A stretch of 64,000 nucleotides of DNA, taken from NCBI RefSeq assembly GCF_001577835.2, contig NC_029516.1, forward strand, positions 49,015,766 to 49,079,765, in the 5' to 3' direction. The notes beneath the pieces are model-generated. The model was not told the origin of the DNA and did not search any database. It worked only from the letters and a program-made list of their open reading frames with translations. The translations under genes and the position numbers were made by a program. Each line of letters opens with the position of its first letter. Position 1 is the stretch's first letter. This document shows positions 62,101 through 64,000 of this stretch, one piece after another. This DNA comes from Coturnix japonica. Taxonomy: Eukaryota > Chordata > Aves > Galliformes > Phasianidae.

Positions 62101-64000
62101 TTAAGAATGTTTAGTGAGAACTCGTTATATAAGCTCCATTAACAAGAAATAAGTTTCTCCTAACCCGGAATGACTTCAGCCATCATCCAAAAAGCCAACT
62201 TATTAGAAAAGATATGAATATCAAAATGTCTCAAAATCTGAAGGGATAGTTGCTTGTGTGGGTTTTTCAAGGAGGAAAAGATCTGTGGTAGAAAGCCTCA
62301 GTTACACCAAAGGCAGGTGCCCAATGAAACCTCACCAGGTAACACCACAACTGCTTGTTTTTTCAGCTACATGTGGCTAGAAATTACAGTTGATGGGCAT
62401 ATCCTCAAGCCCAGAAAAACAGAAATGAAACTAGTAAAACTCCACAGCTTTAATTGTTACTCTATTGTTACAGTCCACAATCTCAAGGGATGCAGCCAGC
62501 TGGTACAGCTACATTACAGAGTTTTTCCTGGCCAACTAATTAGTGCTGAACAGTTTATTTTCTTTCAGAGGTCTCGGACTCTCATTAAACAGTCTTCCTT
62601 GACACATTCTACTGTATTTTGCATTTTTTTTGTTTGGAAACATACACTTCCAATTATTTCATTATATCATCCAAGCTACTCCCCCATTAAACAGAAAACA
62701 CATTGAAAAGAGTTTTTTTTTTTCTTTCTTTGCCTAAGTAGGAATAAGAGCAAAAAAAGTTATTTTTGCATTATAAGCAATGAGCATTAGAGACTTAACA
62801 CCTCTTAAAACCCCAAGATCACAGAATGACTCGGGGGGAAGGGACCTTAAAGCCATTCCCAAGTCACCTACACAGGCAGGGCTGCCACCCAGCAGCTCAG
62901 GCTGCTCAGGGCCCCATCCAACCTGGCCTTGAGTGCCTCCAGGGATGGGGCACCCACAGCTTCTCTGGGCAGCTATGCCAGTGCCTCACCACTTTCTATA
63001 TCAAGAATTTCTACCTAAGATGTAATCTAAATCTTCCTTCTCTTAGTTTTAACTGTTTCCCACAATCTATCAGTGCAGTTCCTGGTAAAATGCCTCCTCA
63101 TCTTTCCTGTAGATCCCCTTCAAGGAGGGGAAGGCCACAGTGAAATCTCCCCAGAGCCTTCTCATCTCCAGGCTAAACAAGCCCACCCCACTCAGCCTTT
63201 CTTCATAGGAGAGGTCCACCAACTCCCCAGGCACTTCTGATCAATATATGACAAAGTCAGCATTCACGTATTTGGAGGAATTTTCTCAGACTGGTTTTTC
63301 ATATAGGAAAGCTACGACACCAATACAAAATTTCAGTAGTATCTCAGCTGCTGTAATGAAAAACGCAATCTAAATTCAATTAGAATGACAGTAGCAAAAA
63401 TAAAGAATTAAAATCCTTGCTCTGGAGCCAGGACAAAAACTGCTGCTTATGTTAGTACTGGACCTTGCAAGGCTGAGCAAAACCCATTTAAAGAACAATC
63501 ACTTCAACTAAACCTTACCTTGCTGTGGACATTCCAGCTGTCAAGCGTTACATTAAAAAGAGCCTTCAGTGCCTCAACGGCACAATTTGTCTCTTGCAAA
63601 GATAAAGGCGGCCTGTTGCGGTCTTCCACTGTTTTATATTCTCCTGTCCATCTTACATTCAGGGAACTTTCCAAAGCCTGAGTCAAAACTTGCACTCCTT
63701 GTAGTTCCTGCCGCAACTGCGACCGAATATCTGTGTGCAGAAGCGACAAGAGGAAGAGAAGACGCAAATCAAAGCATTTAATGTCACCAGCCAGCTGTTG
63801 GTCCTTGCATTTTTTCAGAAGATTGCAGAGCATGGCTGCAAGATTCAGTTCCAAACTGAGCTTCTGTGCAACAGCACTATTAAAAATTATGTTACAGAGG
63901 CATTTTAAAGCTTCTACTATAACAGGAAATTCAGACACTCTCTCCAAAGGATCTTCCACAGTATCCAGCTTTGCTAGTCTCATGAGGATCTGCATGTTCC
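47042..64000 (-). CDS. RIC8B: RIC8B, G-alpha chaperone and exchange factor, C-terminal 448 residues in eight exons
   Basis: RIC8B (synembryn-B) is a cytosolic armadillo/HEAT-repeat protein that folds and stabilises G-alpha-s and G-alpha-olf and promotes their GDP/GTP exchange. The eight exons join in phase without a break, and the protein follows human RIC8B throughout. Landmarks are [103 protein letters not shown] and [20 protein letters not shown]. It ends in [10 protein letters not shown]. The acidic [14 protein letters not shown] segment matches the region phosphorylated by CK2 in RIC8 proteins. The first 90 or so residues (human exons 1-2) lie beyond the right edge. The gene has the same strand as TMEM263, about 17 kb further along. 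Confidence 0.96.
47154..53270 (-). other. RIC8B: RIC8B intron 9
   Basis: At 6.1 kb it is the largest complete RIC8B intron in the window. It holds a homeodomain-motif-rich stretch near 47.7-47.95 kb and otherwise single-copy AT-rich DNA with chance open frames. Confidence 0.85.
47690..47950. promoter_or_regulatory. Homeodomain/TALE motif cluster in RIC8B intron 9
   Basis: TAATTA at 47718-47723, a MEIS/TGIF-type TGACAG at 47730-47735 and a TTAATTATTGATTAA block at 47825-47839, with further ATTA/CAAT motifs, lie in 260 bp of repeat-free DNA about 550 bp inside the last intron. The pattern is enhancer-like, but AT-rich DNA produces such motifs by chance. Confidence 0.25.
53271..53390 (-). CDS. 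RIC8B: RIC8B exon 9, symmetric 120-nt cassette exon
   Basis: Acceptor TTTTTACCTCCAG|CATTAAC and donor CTTTCCAG|GTATTG. It encodes [20 protein letters not shown] and then [19 protein letters not shown] plus split codons at both ends, 40 residues in all. Skipping keeps the frame and converts Asn to Lys at the junction, exactly as in the mammalian delta-9 isoform (AKPK-EELL in human). Confidence 0.95.
53859..54003 (-). CDS. RIC8B: RIC8B exon 8
   Basis: Acceptor CTCTTTGCAG|TTGACAGC and donor AAGCCCAA|GTATGG. It encodes [20 protein letters not shown], then [20 protein letters not shown] and EYKSAKP, including the acidic CK2-type phosphorylation segment. Confidence 0.96.
54156..54300 (-). CDS. RIC8B: RIC8B exon 7
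   Basis: Acceptor ATGCTGCTAG|GTTCTG and donor GAGAGAG|GTATATG. It encodes [20 protein letters not shown], then [20 protein letters not shown] and LFVLCKER. It is only 152 bp from exon 8. Confidence 0.96.
54301..56747 (-). other. RIC8B: RIC8B intron 6
   Basis: About 2.4 kb of single-copy DNA. I see no repeat, gene or strong motif in it. Confidence 0.85.
56748..56843 (-). CDS. RIC8B: RIC8B exon 6
   Basis: Acceptor TTTTTATTTTAG|GGAAGC and donor GCTCAG|GTATGT. It encodes exactly 32 codons: [20 protein letters not shown] then [12 protein letters not shown]. Phase 0 at both ends. Confidence 0.96.
57168..57321 (-). CDS. RIC8B: RIC8B exon 5
   Basis: Acceptor AATCTGTTTCAG|CAATGC and donor GACAAG|GTATGG. 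It encodes [20 protein letters not shown], then [20 protein letters not shown] and [11 protein letters not shown]. The linker around SSQEETDIK is shorter than the one I remember in the human protein. Confidence 0.95.
57322..60937 (-). other. RIC8B: RIC8B intron 4
   Basis: 3.6 kb of single-copy DNA with a short poly-A near 60.25 kb. I see no gene. The open frame at 58415-58813 (plus) has no recognisable domain. Confidence 0.85.
60938..61032 (-). CDS. RIC8B: RIC8B exon 4
   Basis: Acceptor TTTATATAG|AACGAATC (a weak polypyrimidine tract) and donor GCACAG|GTTGGT. It encodes [20 protein letters not shown] and then [11 protein letters not shown] plus two bases, matching human SHQFR...[18 protein letters not shown]. 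Confidence 0.94.
61033..63518 (-). other. RIC8B: RIC8B intron 3
   Basis: 2.5 kb. A reverse-oriented CR1 copy occupies 62.82-63.23 kb; the remainder is AT-rich single-copy DNA. Confidence 0.85.
62818..63232 (-). mobile_element. CR1 LINE 3' fragment in RIC8B intron 3
   Basis: ATCACAGAATGACTCGGGGG starts a reverse-oriented CR1 tail. It continues with CAGGGCCCCATCCAACCTGG and CCTTGAGTGCCTCCAGGGAT, then runs on through GATCCCCTTCAAGGAGGGGA to TCATAGGAGAGGTCCACCAA. It has the same orientation as the host gene and is one of the longer CR1 tails here. Confidence 0.94.
63519..64000 (-). CDS. RIC8B: RIC8B exon 3, cut by the right edge
   Basis: The donor is CACAGCAAG|GTAAGG. The visible 160 codons start at [20 protein letters not shown] and pass through [59 protein letters not shown] and [19 protein letters not shown]. 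This is the large central exon of RIC8 genes and forms several of the armadillo-type helical repeats. Confidence 0.96.

Overview
The window looks like avian chromosomal DNA, most likely from a galliform such as chicken. Every dispersed repeat I can recognise is a short, mostly 5'-truncated CR1 LINE, overall repeat density is low, and the promoters are compact CpG islands. The genes are typical vertebrate split genes in the order CRY1 (-), MTERF2 (+), TMEM263 (-), RIC8B (-), an order I also recall for the human CRY1-MTERF2-TMEM263-RIC8B block.

Layout. 1-10728 is intron 1 of CRY1; it carries a pair of consensus ROR/REV-ERB elements near 1.5 kb. 10729-10886 is CRY1 coding exon 1, inside a CpG island (about 10.45-11.5 kb) with E-box, E'-box, CCAAT and D-box motifs. 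MTERF2 is divergent from CRY1: its probable promoter is near 12.8 kb and its whole protein lies in one exon at 15457-16644. TMEM263 converges on MTERF2: coding exons at 21757-22043 and 24290-24359, a predicted non-coding exon at 26724-26857, and a CpG-island exon 1 ending at 28957. About 17 kb of intergenic DNA follows (29.3-46.8 kb), with CR1 copies, microsatellites and several stretches that resemble conserved non-coding elements. RIC8B then runs off the right edge: eight coding exons (human exons 3 to 10 by comparison) give 448 contiguous residues, with a symmetric 120-nt cassette exon at 53271-53390.

Function. CRY1 is the core circadian repressor, MTERF2 a mitochondrial transcription factor-like protein, TMEM263 a small membrane protein needed for normal growth (its loss causes autosomal dwarfism in chickens), and RIC8B a chaperone and exchange factor for G-alpha-s/olf. 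They are neighbours without an obvious shared pathway.

I found no undescribed biological system, no convincing endogenous virus, no RNA gene and no CRISPR-like array. The observations most worth checking are regulatory: the circadian motif set in CRY1, a six-codon upstream ORF overlapping the CRY1 start codon, a possible in-frame N-terminal extension of TMEM263, and an inverted POU/bHLH motif in the intergenic region. All exon boundaries were read by eye from reading frame, splice signals and remembered human proteins.
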